Origin: Pseudomonas fluorescens
GTDB lineage: Bacteria > Pseudomonadota > Gammaproteobacteria > Pseudomonadales > Pseudomonadaceae
Assembly (NCBI RefSeq): GCF_902497875.1
Contig: NZ_CABVHY010000014.1
Span: forward strand, 1-64,000
Direction: 5' to 3'
Length of the DNA: 64,000 bases
In this document: in pieces, positions 25,998 through 35,227 of the stretch
Numbering within the stretch: the first letter of the stretch is position 1
Layout of the letters: every line of letters starts with the position of its first letter
Notes under the pieces: model-generated
The model's database searches: none
What the model was told of the DNA's origin: nothing
What the model saw: the letters and a program-made list of their open reading frames with translations, nothing else
Program-made: the position numbers and the translations under genes

Positions 25998-27449
25998 ATG
26001 CACACCTATCAGGTACTGATCATCGGCAGCGGTTTTGGTGGCCAATGCGCGGCGGTCAATTTGCTCAAGGAAGGCATCAGCGACTTCCGTATGCTGGAGC
26101 GGCGCGACTTTTTCGGCGGCACCTGGTGCCAGAACACCTACCCGGGCGCGGCGGTCGATGTGCCGTCACCGCTGTATTCGCTGTCATTCGCTTCTTATCC
26201 GTGGACCCGGATGTTCGCCGAGCAGGACGAGCTGCACCGCTACACCCAGCAGGTGGTGGAGCACTACGCGCTGCGCGACAAAGTCGAGCTGGAGGCCAAC
26301 GTCGAACGGGTGCAATGGGACGATGCCGTCCAACGCTGGGCCGTGCAGACTTCGAGAGGGAGTTTTTACTCACAGTTCATCATCAACGCCTCGGGCCCGC
26401 TGAGCCAGCCGGTGATTCCGCACGTCGAAGGCCAGGAGCGTTTCAAGGGCAGGAGCTTTCACAGCAACCAGTGGGATCATCAATTCGACTACCGCAACAA
26501 ACGGGTCGCCGTGATCGGCAGCGGTGCCAGTGCGGCTCAGATCATCCCGGCCATCGCTCCGCAGGTTGAGCACTTGCATGTGTTCCAGCGCACACCGCAC
26601 TGGGTACTGCCACGGCCGGACCGCACCTTCAGCCGCTTCGAGCGCTGGTTGCTGGGGATCAAACCGGCTTACACGCTGTTGCGCTGGCTGATCTACTGGC
26701 AGCTCGAGACGCGGGTGATTGCCTTCAAGTACTCGAGACCGGCGATCCACCTGGTGCAGCTGCAGGCCTTGCGGTTGCTCAAGCGTCAGGTGAGCGATGC
26801 CGAGCTGCGCCGCAAGTTGACGCCCGACTACACCCTCGGCTGCAAGCGGGTGCTGCTATCGAGCACCCTGTATCCGGCGCTGTGCCGCGCCAACGTGACG
26901 TTGCACAGCCGCGAGCAAGGCATCGCGGCGATCGACGAAAGCGGGATCCTCACCCATGACAATCAGCATATCGAGCTGGACTTGATTGTCTGGTCGACCG
27001 GCTATGACGCTACCGACGGAGTGATTTCCTACCCGGTCCAGGGCAAGGGCGGCACCCTGCTCAGGGATGTCTGGCAGCAGTACCCGCGCGCTTACCTGGG
27101 CACCAGCATTCCGGAGTTTCCCAACCTGTTCATCGTCACCGGCCCCAACACCGGCATTGGCCACACCTCGGCGCTGTTCATTATCGAATCGCAGATGAAC
27201 TACATCCTCAGTTGCATCCGCACCCTGCAGCAACAAGGCCTGCGGACCATCGAAGTGCGCAAGGACGCCGAAAACGCCTACACCCAAATGATTCATCGCG
27301 AGATGGAAAGAACCGTGTGGAAATCCGGTGGCTGCCACAGTTGGTATCAGAGCAGGAGCGGTCACGTCATCGCGATTTTTCCGGGGTTCAGTTTCACCTA
27401 CCGTCGGCTGACGCGAACGCTCAAGCCTGCCGATCACATCCTGTCCTGA
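25998..27449 (+). CDS. Baeyer-Villiger-type flavin monooxygenase
   Basis: A 483-residue class B flavoprotein monooxygenase. FAD Rossmann motif VLIIGSGFGGQCAAV at residues 6-20, NADPH Rossmann motif VAVIGSGASAAQII near residue 170, and the Baeyer-Villiger fingerprint FxGxxxHxxxW(D) between them as FKGRSFHSNQWD (about 152-163). The overall form resembles AlmA/flavin-containing monooxygenases acting on long-chain ketones or alkanes; substrate is inference. The gene directly downstream encodes an alpha/beta hydrolase that could cleave the resulting ester or lactone. Confidence 0.85.
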   Translation: MHTYQVLIIGSGFGGQCAAVNLLKEGISDFRMLERRDFFGGTWCQNTYPGAAVDVPSPLYSLSFASYPWTRMFAEQDELHRYTQQVVEHYALRDKVELEANVERVQWDDAVQRWAVQTSRGSFYSQFIINASGPLSQPVIPHVEGQERFKGRSFHSNQWDHQFDYRNKRVAVIGSGASAAQIIPAIAPQVEHLHVFQRTPHWVLPRPDRTFSRFERWLLGIKPAYTLLRWLIYWQLETRVIAFKYSRPAIHLVQLQALRLLKRQVSDAELRRKLTPDYTLGCKRVLLSSTLYPALCRANVTLHSREQGIAAIDESGILTHDNQHIELDLIVWSTGYDATDGVISYPVQGKGGTLLRDVWQQYPRAYLGTSIPEFPNLFIVTGPNTGIGHTSALFIIESQMNYILSCIRTLQQQGLRTIEVRKDAENAYTQMIHREMERTVWKSGGCHSWYQSRSGHVIAIFPGFSFTYRRLTRTLKPADHILS

Positions 27450-27477
27450 ACACGCCTGGGGATAGCGCTCCATGTGA

Positions 27478-28395
27478 ATGATCCTGGTACTTGCCGCGGC
27501 CTTCATCATTTTCAGTTGGTGGACCTGGCCGCGTCTCGGCCAGCTGCTGTATGACCTGAGCATGGCACTGGAGGCGCGCCTCTATCGTCTGCGAAAAGTG
27601 CCGGTGCCGATCGCCGAAATGACGCTAGTCACCTATCGGGGAGGTCCGCCCAAGGCGCCGACACTGTTGATGCTCCATGGCTATAGCGCCGACAAAACCG
27701 TCTGGCTGCGTTTTGCCCGGCACCTGGTCGATGATTACCGGGTCATCATCCCCGACCTGGCGGGCCACGGTGAAACCGGCTTTCGGCCACGCGGCAGTTA
27801 CGACATTCCCTCCCAGGCCCAACGATTGATCCAGCTGCTGGATGCCTGCGCGGTCGAGAAAGTCCATGTGATCGGTAATTCCATGGGCGGCTACATCGCT
27901 GCCTGGCTCGCAGCGACTTACCCCGAGCGGGTTGCATCGCTGGCGCTGATCGACCCGGCGGGTGTCGCCTCGCCGCTGCCCAGTGACATGGAGCGCCTGC
28001 TCGCCCAGGGTAACAACCCGTTTCTGATCCATTCACGCGCCGACTTCGATCAGTTCTACGCCATGACCATGGCTTCGCCACCCTGGGTTCCCGATAGGGT
28101 GCTGGCGGCCCTGGCCGAACGTTATCAACGCAGGTGCGACGAACTGGCGGAGATCTTCCAGGACTTCCATGGCAGTGAACCGCTCGAGGCCCGGTTGGCA
28201 GATATCCAGGCCCCCACCCTGCTGTTGTGGGGGCGCCAGGATCGGCTGCTTCACGTCAGCAGCGCGCAAGTCTGGGCCGAGGGTATTGCCCGGATTCACC
28301 TGGAGCTGTGGGATGGCATCGGCCATATGCCAATGGTCGAACGCCCGGCCAGGACTGCGCAGCTGTATCGAGAGTTTTTGCAAGGGCAGGCCTGA
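27478..28395 (+). CDS. Membrane-anchored alpha/beta hydrolase
   Basis: A 305-residue hydrolase with an N-terminal hydrophobic anchor (residues 1-25, LVLAAAFIIFSWWTW). The fold is complete: oxyanion strand LLMLHGYSADKTVW, nucleophile elbow VIGNSMGGYIAAW (Ser about residue 138), acid in LLWGRQDRLLHV and His in WDGIGHMPMVERP. Similar to esterases paired with Baeyer-Villiger monooxygenases and to monoacylglycerol lipase-like proteins. It starts 28 bases after the monooxygenase stop, so the two probably form an operon that oxidises a ketone and then hydrolyses the ester. Confidence 0.8.
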   Translation: MILVLAAAFIIFSWWTWPRLGQLLYDLSMALEARLYRLRKVPVPIAEMTLVTYRGGPPKAPTLLMLHGYSADKTVWLRFARHLVDDYRVIIPDLAGHGETGFRPRGSYDIPSQAQRLIQLLDACAVEKVHVIGNSMGGYIAAWLAATYPERVASLALIDPAGVASPLPSDMERLLAQGNNPFLIHSRADFDQFYAMTMASPPWVPDRVLAALAERYQRRCDELAEIFQDFHGSEPLEARLADIQAPTLLLWGRQDRLLHVSSAQVWAEGIARIHLELWDGIGHMPMVERPARTAQLYREFLQGQA

Positions 28396-28420
28396 GGCCT
28401 TCTTTCATGTGGCGGACATT

Positions 28421-28553
28421 TGTGGCGAGGGGGCTTGCCCCCGTTCGGCTGCGTAGCAGTCGTGAAACCGGCTGATGAGTTCTACCTGACACAATGCGGT
28501 TACCGACTTTAGGGCCGCTTCGCTGCCCAGCGGGGGCAAGCCCCCTCGCCACA
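28421..28553. repeat. REP doublet (GTGGCGAGGGGGCTTGCCCCC type)
   Basis: Third complete member of this class, with the same inner GTCGTGAAACCGGCTGATG-type spacer. It lies 25 bases after the hydrolase gene. The remaining 160 bases before 28715 show only an AT-rich leader. Confidence 0.9.
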
Positions 28554-28714
28554 GGTCTTGTGCTCGACATCAAATGCCGGTTTCACACGAGCAGTCATTT
28601 GCAGAATGAAGTTCGGAAGAAACTTCGTTTGTCAGCATCCCCTGCCCCGAACAGAATCGGGCAACGAAAAACCACCGTTGAACCCACGATATTCATTGTT
28701 CGGGAATTATCTCT

Positions 28715-30106
28715 ATGAGCATCCAGAGCTTCGTCAGCCCTGACCTGATTCGCCAACGCTTTTCGCGGGCGATGTCAGACATGTACCGCGAAGAGGTGCC
28801 GCTGTATGGCGCGCTGATGGAGCTGGTGGCGCAGACCAACGCCCAGGTGCTGCGCGACGACAGCCGCGTTGCGCAACAGCTGCGCAACACCGGGGAAGTC
28901 CAACGTCTGGACCTTGAGCGCCATGGCGCGATCCGTATCGGCACCGCCGAGGAACTGGCGACCATCAGCCGCTTGTTTGCGGTGATGGGCATGCAGCCGG
29001 TCGGCTATTACGACCTGACACCCGCCGGGGTGCCGGTACACTCCACCGCGTTCCGCGCGGTGCATGAAGCTGCGCTGCAGGTCAGTCCGTTCCGGGTGTT
29101 CACTTCATTACTGCGCCTGGAACTGATCGAAAACCCCGAGCTGCGCGAGTTTGCCCAGTCGGTCCTGGCCAGACGCTCGATCTTCACTCCGGCCGCGCTG
29201 GCTTTGATCGACAAAGCCGAAAACCAGGGCGGGCTTGACGAACAAGACGCCAAGGCATTCATCGAGCAGGCGCTGGAGACCTTTCGCTGGCACCACAGCG
29301 CAACCGTCACGGCCGAGCAGTATCGGCAGTTGAGCGCGCAGCACCGGTTGGTTGCCGATGTGGTGGCCTTCAAAGGGCCGCACATCAATCACCTGACCCC
29401 ACGCACCCTCGACATCGACCGGGTCCAGGCGCAAATGCCCGAGCATGGCATTACCCCCAAAGCCGTGATCGAAGGCCCGCCGCGCCGTGAGTGCCCGATC
29501 CTGCTGCGCCAGACCAGCTTCAAGGCCCTTGAAGAACCCATCGCCTTCCCCGGTCAGAGCAGCGCTAGCCACAGTGCCCGCTTCGGCGAAATCGAACAAC
29601 GCGGCGCTGCCCTGACCCCCGTGGGTCGGGCGTTGTACGACCGCTTGCTGAATGCCGCTCGCGATGAGTTGAAGGATTTCCCCAACGAAGAAAATGCCCA
29701 GCGCTACAACGCACTGCTGCAAGCCCACTTCGTTGAATTCCCGGACTCCTGGGCCGGCATGCGCGAACAAGGACTGGCCTACTTCCGCTATTTCGTCACC
29801 GAACAGGGTCTCGCCGCGAGTGGCGATCTGTCGGTTTCAGAGACGTTGGAGGGGTTGCTCAGCCGAAACTATATTCGCTTCGAGCCACTGGTCTACGAGG
29901 ACTTCTTGCCGGTCAGTGCGGCGGGCATCTTCCAGTCCAACCTGGGTGACGACGCGCAAAGCCACTACGCCAGCCAGTCGAACCAGCAGGAATTCGAAAA
30001 GGCCCTGGGCCGCTCGACCATCAACGAACTGGCGCTGTATGCCGAGACTCAACGGCGCTCGATCCTGGAGTGCTGCGCCACACTCGATCTGCCGCCATTG
30101 GCGTGA
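28715..30106 (+). CDS. hglS: 2-oxoadipate dioxygenase/decarboxylase (DUF1338, HglS type)
   Basis: A 463-residue VOC-fold Fe(II) enzyme of the DUF1338/YdcJ family. In P. putida this enzyme converts 2-oxoadipate to D-2-hydroxyglutarate in D-lysine catabolism. The metal ligands I recall for the P. putida enzyme (His70, His226, Glu294) fall at the same numbers here: ERH70GAIRIG, INH226LTPR and GEIE294QRG. Length and the characteristic VHSTAFRAV and FKGPHINHLTPR segments also fit. Monocistronic; no other lysine-degradation genes are close. Confidence 0.92.
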   Translation: MSIQSFVSPDLIRQRFSRAMSDMYREEVPLYGALMELVAQTNAQVLRDDSRVAQQLRNTGEVQRLDLERHGAIRIGTAEELATISRLFAVMGMQPVGYYDLTPAGVPVHSTAFRAVHEAALQVSPFRVFTSLLRLELIENPELREFAQSVLARRSIFTPAALALIDKAENQGGLDEQDAKAFIEQALETFRWHHSATVTAEQYRQLSAQHRLVADVVAFKGPHINHLTPRTLDIDRVQAQMPEHGITPKAVIEGPPRRECPILLRQTSFKALEEPIAFPGQSSASHSARFGEIEQRGAALTPVGRALYDRLLNAARDELKDFPNEENAQRYNALLQAHFVEFPDSWAGMREQGLAYFRYFVTEQGLAASGDLSVSETLEGLLSRNYIRFEPLVYEDFLPVSAAGIFQSNLGDDAQSHYASQSNQQEFEKALGRSTINELALYAETQRRSILECCATLDLPPLA

Positions 30107-30301
30107 GGGTTGCCGAAAGAGAGTTCGCCCAGCGCGCTGGCCTGGCAATCCATGCACCGGTAAAGAACCAATACACTGGGCGAACGCGGGTATTTTAATT
30201 GAACGTACACAATAAGTCCCCGCTCAGAATCTGATAAATCCGGACACAATATTTCCAGTCTGAACTCACCAGTGTGAACATCCGGAAACGTTTCCATCGG
30301 T

Positions 30302-31387
30302 TCAATACCCGGTCATTTCCAGATAGCCGCTGCCGGTATGACTGCCACTCAACTGCACCGGGCCTTCCCAATAAGCAATCCGCAGCGCCATCCAGGCCTG
30401 GGGATTGAGCGCCTGCGCGGTGATGTCGAGGCCTTTGCCGGGAATCTTGATCGACCAGCGAGTCGGCATCTGGCGCCCCGCCACCGCAGTGGAATCCAGC
30501 GGCGTGAGACTGATGTCGTCCCTGGACAGCAGCTCGGTGCGACCATCGGCAGCGATCCAGGTCCCGGTCAGGTACGCGCTGCCATCCTTTTCGCGTACCC
30601 GAAACAGCATCACCTGCTCGGCGTTATCCAGGTGCAGGGAAAACCAGTCCCAGCCGGTTTGATCGGCGGTCAATGGCTGGCTGCTCCACTCACGATCGAG
30701 CCAGGCCGGACCGCTGACCTGATAGCTCTGGCCATCGATCTCAAGGCTGCCCTGCGCCTGAAAAAACGGCTGGCTGTAGTAATACGATGCCTGGCCGTGT
30801 TCGGATTTCTGGCTGTAACCCTGCTCGCCTTGCAGCACCAGAGGTTTGCTGGAGGTCAGGCGTAGTTGATAGCTGAAGCCCTGCCCGCGGGCGTGCAGCT
30901 GCATATCGGCCAAAGGGTTTGCAGGGTTTGACTGGCTGCTGAAACTCCAGTCATCAATCCAGGCGCTGAACGGTGCGCCAGTGACTCCGGCCTGCCCTAC
31001 TCCGCCGCGGGCGTAACGTTCAGCCGCGTAGTGCCGAGTGGCCGAGGTCACCGCGGCATGGCCCAGCCAGACGGTCTGGCTGCCCCAGCCGGGTTGCTCG
31101 GGCCCGGCTTTCAATGCGTTGCGAAACAAAGTCCATTGCACCCCAAAACTGCGGCCCTGAGCGTCCTTGAGGTTGGCGGTGATGTACCACCACTCGATGC
31201 GAAAGCCCTCGTGAGGCCCGTGATCGGCGGGAAAGCTTAAGGTTTTGCCGGGAACCACCGGGGTGAACTCAGCGGCCTCGCTGCCCAGCCCGGCAAAACT
31301 TTCGGGATTTTTCGGCGAGTCATCGCAACCACTCAGTTGCCACAGCAGTAACAACAAGACGCCAGACCGCAGCCGCTTAATCTTCAT
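30302..31387 (-). CDS. AttH-like lipocalin lipoprotein (CrtC/AttH family)
   Basis: A 361-residue lipoprotein: signal peptide with lipobox LWQLSGC (Cys about residue 21), then a two-domain lipocalin-like fold of the carotenoid-hydratase/AttH family. FPADHGPHEGFRIEWWYITA, WLGHAAVTSATRHYAAER and WLDREWSSQPL are diagnostic. Such proteins are encoded with MacB-type ABC transporters, probably handling a lipid or hydrophobic metabolite at the envelope. ATG 31387 overlaps the permease stop by 11 bases. Third gene of the operon. Confidence 0.88.
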   Translation of the reverse strand: MKIKRLRSGVLLLLLWQLSGCDDSPKNPESFAGLGSEAAEFTPVVPGKTLSFPADHGPHEGFRIEWWYITANLKDAQGRSFGVQWTLFRNALKAGPEQPGWGSQTVWLGHAAVTSATRHYAAERYARGGVGQAGVTGAPFSAWIDDWSFSSQSNPANPLADMQLHARGQGFSYQLRLTSSKPLVLQGEQGYSQKSEHGQASYYYSQPFFQAQGSLEIDGQSYQVSGPAWLDREWSSQPLTADQTGWDWFSLHLDNAEQVMLFRVREKDGSAYLTGTWIAADGRTELLSRDDISLTPLDSTAVAGRQMPTRWSIKIPGKGLDITAQALNPQAWMALRIAYWEGPVQLSGSHTGSGYLEMTGY

Positions 31388-33857
31388 GGGCAAAGGTCCT
31401 GAGCAGATCGGCCGGCCGGCTGCGGTAGAGTTTGAACAATGGCCAGGCCGACGCCAGCAAAGTCGCCAACAACGCCAGAGCGGTCAACTGCAGCAGTTGC
31501 AGCGGGAAGATCCGCAACGGCAGGCGCCAGCCAAAAGCCTGGACATTGATCACCGAGTTCAGGCACCACGCCAGCACCATTCCCAGCGGCAACGCCAGCA
31601 GCAAGGTCAGCACCGCCAACAGCCAGGTCTGCCCCAGATTGAGCAGCATCAGTTGGCGCCGGGTTACCCCCAGTGCCCATAACGGCGCCAGTTGCCCGAG
31701 ACGACTCTGGCTCTGGGTCAGCAGGCTGATGAACAACGCGACACCCGCCACCCCCAGGGTCAGGCTGTTGAGCGCCGCGGTGGCGGTAAAAGTGCGTTCG
31801 AACACTTGAGTGGACCAACCCTTGAGTTGCGCCTGATCGACGATGCGATTGTCGTCCAGGGTAAAGCGCGCTTGCAGGGCTTGCACCAGCGGCGTCACGG
31901 ACGCGGGGTCGACGCGCAGGTTGAAACGACTCGGCGCCAGCTGCGGCCAGTAACGTTGCAGGTGCCCGACATTGACCAGTAAATGGCCCTTCGGATTGCC
32001 GTAGTCGGCATAGATCCCGACGATGCGTGGCGACCACTGACCTTGCGGCGTGGGAATCACCAGTTGATCGCCCAACCGCACCTTCAGGCGACGGGCCAGT
32101 TGTTCGCTAAGCATCAGCGTGTCTTCGTCGACCAAGCGCTCCCAGGGATCGTCCCCCTGCGCCTGCAGCAACGGCCAGTGCTGGCGATAGCTCGGGTGAT
32201 CGATGATGCCGTACACCTCGGCTGGCCAGCCTTGCAGCTGGATCGACAGCTGCCAGCTGGGCAATAGCGCAGAGACCAGCGGTTGTTCCTTTAACCACAC
32301 TTGAAGCTCACGAGACTGAGTCGCACTGGTTGGATTGATATACAACTCGGCAGTCAGGCGTTGTTCGAGCCAGTCGCCGAAGGTCTGCCGAAAGCCGGCG
32401 GTCATGCTGCCAGCACCGATATTGGCGGCCAGTGCCAGCAATAGCGCCATCAACGCCAGACTCAAGGCCGGTAATTGCTGGCGGCAATCGGCAATAAACC
32501 ACTGCCCCAACACCGAGCGATTGCGCCTGAGCAGCAGGTTCAACAGCCCATCGAGCAGCACGGGCAAACTCAGTGCCGCTGCCAGCAACAGGCCGGCCAT
32601 CAGCACAAACCCACTGGCCAGACTGTCCCCCAGCAACCAGGCCAACAGCCCCACCGCGGCGGCAATTGCCGCCTCCCAACCCTGGCGCCGCAACCAGCGG
32701 GCATGAGCCTGGTGCCAGGCTTGCGGGTTGGCCAGCGCGAGCAGCGGCAGGCGTGCCGCACGCAACAGGCTGTTGGCGCCAGCCAGCAAGGCGCCCAGCA
32801 GACTCAACCCCACTCCACTGAGCCACCAGAGCGGGCCGAGGCTCAACCGCCCCGCCACCTCGGCCCCGTACAGCCCACGCAGGCTGGCGGCGACGTCCGG
32901 CAACAACACAGCGGCCAGCCAATACCCACTGACCACCCCGGCAATCCCGCCCAGCAAGGCCAGACCACCCAGCTCAACGCTCAGGCTGAAGATCAACATG
33001 CGTGCACTGACCCCGCAGGCTCGCAGGGTTCTCAGCAGACCACGGCGTTGCTCCAGGGCTAGGCCGATGGCGGCATGCACGATAAACAGGCCGACCACGA
33101 ACGACAGAAAACCCAAGGCATCGAGGTTCAGATGAAAGCTTTCGGTCAGGCGCGACAGGTTGTTTTCTTCACCGCTGCGTTTGAGCACTAATTGCTCGGC
33201 AAACGCTTCAGGCAACCGCGGCTGCGACGCCGCGAAATCCTTGGGCAGTAACAGCCGCGAAAGCTGGTCTGGCATCCCCAGCAACTGTTGCGCGAAGCCG
33301 ATATCCACCAGCAACACACCCGGTGCCATGTCGACCTGGCTGTGCAGCGGCGGCAGGCGCTGGCCACTCACCGTAAAGGGTTGGTCGCCCTCGCGATACC
33401 CCAGGGCCTGCAAGGTTTGCGGGGCGATCCAGGTATTGCCGGGCGGGCTGATGAAGTCGACCATCCGCGCCAGCTCCAGCGCCTGTCCGGCCACTGCCGA
33501 CCCGGCTGGAAGCGATAACGGTTCGATGCCGATCAATTGCAGGCGATGATCTTCCCGGCCCTTGAGCGACAGCCGCGCTTGCAGCAGCGGCGACACCGGC
33601 CAACCGGCACGCCGCAGGCTGATGAACAAGGCTTGGGAGAAGGCCCCGCCATTCGGTGCCGCGAGACTGGCCTGGGGTTCGCCGCCAATCAACTGGCTGG
33701 CCCGCGCATAGCTTTCCCGCGCCTGGCTGTTCAGCGCTTGCACCCCGGTCAACAGGCTGGTGGCCAGCCAGAGCCCGGTCAGCACACTGAAGAACTGCAC
33801 CGGATGCTGCCGCCAATGGCTGAGCAAGGCCCGCATCGTGCCCTGAAAAACCCGCAC
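31377..33857 (-). CDS. FtsX/MacB-type ABC transporter permease
   Basis: An 826-residue permease with two FtsX domains. A TM segment sits near residue 25, a large periplasmic part follows (about 45-250), then a three-TM block (about 255-400), extra hydrophobic segments, a second periplasmic region (about 500-690) and a final three-TM block (about 700-815). This ten-TM arrangement matches the AttG/YbbP-like class that lacks a fused ATPase. The partner ATPase ends one base upstream. Likely mechanotransmission-type transport at the inner membrane rather than substrate channelling. Confidence 0.9.
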   Translation of the reverse strand: MRVFQGTMRALLSHWRQHPVQFFSVLTGLWLATSLLTGVQALNSQARESYARASQLIGGEPQASLAAPNGGAFSQALFISLRRAGWPVSPLLQARLSLKGREDHRLQLIGIEPLSLPAGSAVAGQALELARMVDFISPPGNTWIAPQTLQALGYREGDQPFTVSGQRLPPLHSQVDMAPGVLLVDIGFAQQLLGMPDQLSRLLLPKDFAASQPRLPEAFAEQLVLKRSGEENNLSRLTESFHLNLDALGFLSFVVGLFIVHAAIGLALEQRRGLLRTLRACGVSARMLIFSLSVELGGLALLGGIAGVVSGYWLAAVLLPDVAASLRGLYGAEVAGRLSLGPLWWLSGVGLSLLGALLAGANSLLRAARLPLLALANPQAWHQAHARWLRRQGWEAAIAAAVGLLAWLLGDSLASGFVLMAGLLLAAALSLPVLLDGLLNLLLRRNRSVLGQWFIADCRQQLPALSLALMALLLALAANIGAGSMTAGFRQTFGDWLEQRLTAELYINPTSATQSRELQVWLKEQPLVSALLPSWQLSIQLQGWPAEVYGIIDHPSYRQHWPLLQAQGDDPWERLVDEDTLMLSEQLARRLKVRLGDQLVIPTPQGQWSPRIVGIYADYGNPKGHLLVNVGHLQRYWPQLAPSRFNLRVDPASVTPLVQALQARFTLDDNRIVDQAQLKGWSTQVFERTFTATAALNSLTLGVAGVALFISLLTQSQSRLGQLAPLWALGVTRRQLMLLNLGQTWLLAVLTLLLALPLGMVLAWCLNSVINVQAFGWRLPLRIFPLQLLQLTALALLATLLASAWPLFKLYRSRPADLLRTFAHED

Positions 33858-33858
33858 C

Positions 33859-34527
33859 TCAGCCCCCGCCTGCGTCGACCAGACGCCCGTTATGCAGCAC
33901 CACTCTTTGTGCCAGACGGGCCGCGACCCGCGGGCTGTGGGTAACCATCAGCAGGCTGGTGGGGCTGTCGACGAGCAGCTCCAAAAGCAACTGCAGCACT
34001 TGATCGCTGGTGCTTTCATCGAGGCTGCCGGTGGGTTCATCGGCCAGCAGCAAACCGGGACGCGACGCCAGCGCACGTCCCAGCGCCACCCGTTGCTGCT
34101 GGCCGCCAGAGAGTTGTTCGGGATAACGCTCGAGCAAGTCCCCCAGCCCCAACCGCTCGATCAACTGCGCTTGCCAGACGGGATCAAGGCGCCCGGCCAG
34201 GCGTGCCTGAAAGGCCAGGTTGTCTTCGACCCGCAGGCTGCTGATCAGGTTGAATTGCTGGAACACCAGGCCCACCTCGGTACGCCGCCAGTTGGCCAGC
34301 TGCGCTTCGCTCATCCGCTCCAGCGAGTGCTCGCCAATGCGGATGGTCCCGCCATCCACCTTGTCCAGCCCGGCGACCAGGTGCAGCAAGGTGCTCTTGC
34401 CACTGCCCGACTCGCCCATCAGCGCCAGGCTGCTGCCCTGTTGCAGCTGCAAGTCGACGCCCTGCAGTACCGCCAGCGGGCCTTGCGGGGTCGAATAACT
34501 CTTGAACACGCCTTGCACCTGAAGCAT
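33859..34527 (-). CDS. LolD/MacB-type ABC transporter ATPase
   Basis: A 222-residue ATPase. Walker [10 protein letters not shown] near residue 41, Q-loop [11 protein letters not shown], signature [15 protein letters not shown], Walker [14 protein letters not shown] and the H-loop MVTHSP are all intact. The sequence is of the LolD/YbbA/AttE group that works with FtsX-type permeases. ATG 34527 ([11 protein letters not shown]) is the family start; the longer frame upstream covers repeat DNA. First gene of the ATPase-permease-AttH operon. Tandem REP DNA lies about 100 bases upstream. Confidence 0.93.
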   Translation of the reverse strand: MLQVQGVFKSYSTPQGPLAVLQGVDLQLQQGSSLALMGESGSGKSTLLHLVAGLDKVDGGTIRIGEHSLERMSEAQLANWRRTEVGLVFQQFNLISSLRVEDNLAFQARLAGRLDPVWQAQLIERLGLGDLLERYPEQLSGGQQQRVALGRALASRPGLLLADEPTGSLDESTSDQVLQLLLELLVDSPTSLLMVTHSPRVAARLAQRVVLHNGRLVDAGGG

Positions 34528-34628
34528 GGGAACACTCGATTGACCGAAGCTGAAGCCAAGGATAGCGGTTGTGGCCGAGCGAAGCGGCGCTGCGGCATTC
34601 CGGTTCCCACAGGTTGTGCACCGATCAT

Positions 34629-35032
34629 GTGGGAGCGGGCTTGCTCGCGACACAGGCGATGCGTTCTTTCAGACCCACCTCGTCATCGTTCATCGCAGGC
34701 AAGCCCGGCTCCCACAGGTCCTGCATCGATCTTGTGGGAGCGGGCTTGCTCGCGATGCAGGCGCTGCGGTACATCAGGCCCACCGCGTTATCGTTCATCG
34801 CGGGCAAGCCCGGCTCCCACAGGTCCTGCATCGATCTTGTGGGAGCCGGGCTTGCTCGCGATGCAGGCGCTGCGGTACATCAGGCCCACCGCGTTATCGT
34901 TCATCGCGGGCAAGCCCGGCTCCCACAGGTATTGCGCCGCTCTTGTAGGAGCGAGCTTGCTCGCGAAGCGGACGGCGCGGTGCATCAGGCCCACCGCGTT
35001 ATCGTTCATCGCGGGCAAGCCCGCTCTCGCGT
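34629..35032. repeat. Tandem REP (BIME) array, ~104-bp period
   Basis: Four consecutive units of about 104 bp, each with TGTGGGAGCGGGCTTGCTCG, a CAGGCGCTGCGGTACATCAG-type spacer and TCATCGCGGGCAAGCCCGGC arm. Units start near 34629, 34734, 34838 and 34944. The third has an inserted C (GAGCCGGGC) matching the arm GCCCGGCTCC; the fourth has GAGCGAGC instead. It fills most of the gap 34528-35227; the remainder up to 35227 is an AT-richer leader with no gene. Confidence 0.9.
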
Positions 35033-35227
35033 TAGATTTTCTTGACCTCTACGTTAAGCCTGTGCGGCATGTACACAGTTTTATTTCTGCCCTTTGATTG
35101 CTTACGGACATTTTCCAGCTACAAATGACAAGGTGGTGAGACGAGATGTGGGGGTCCGGTGTCGTGACTTTGATTGTCATGATCCGGACGTCGAGGAATG
35201 ACGCGAGTTCCAGGGATGATCAGGCAC

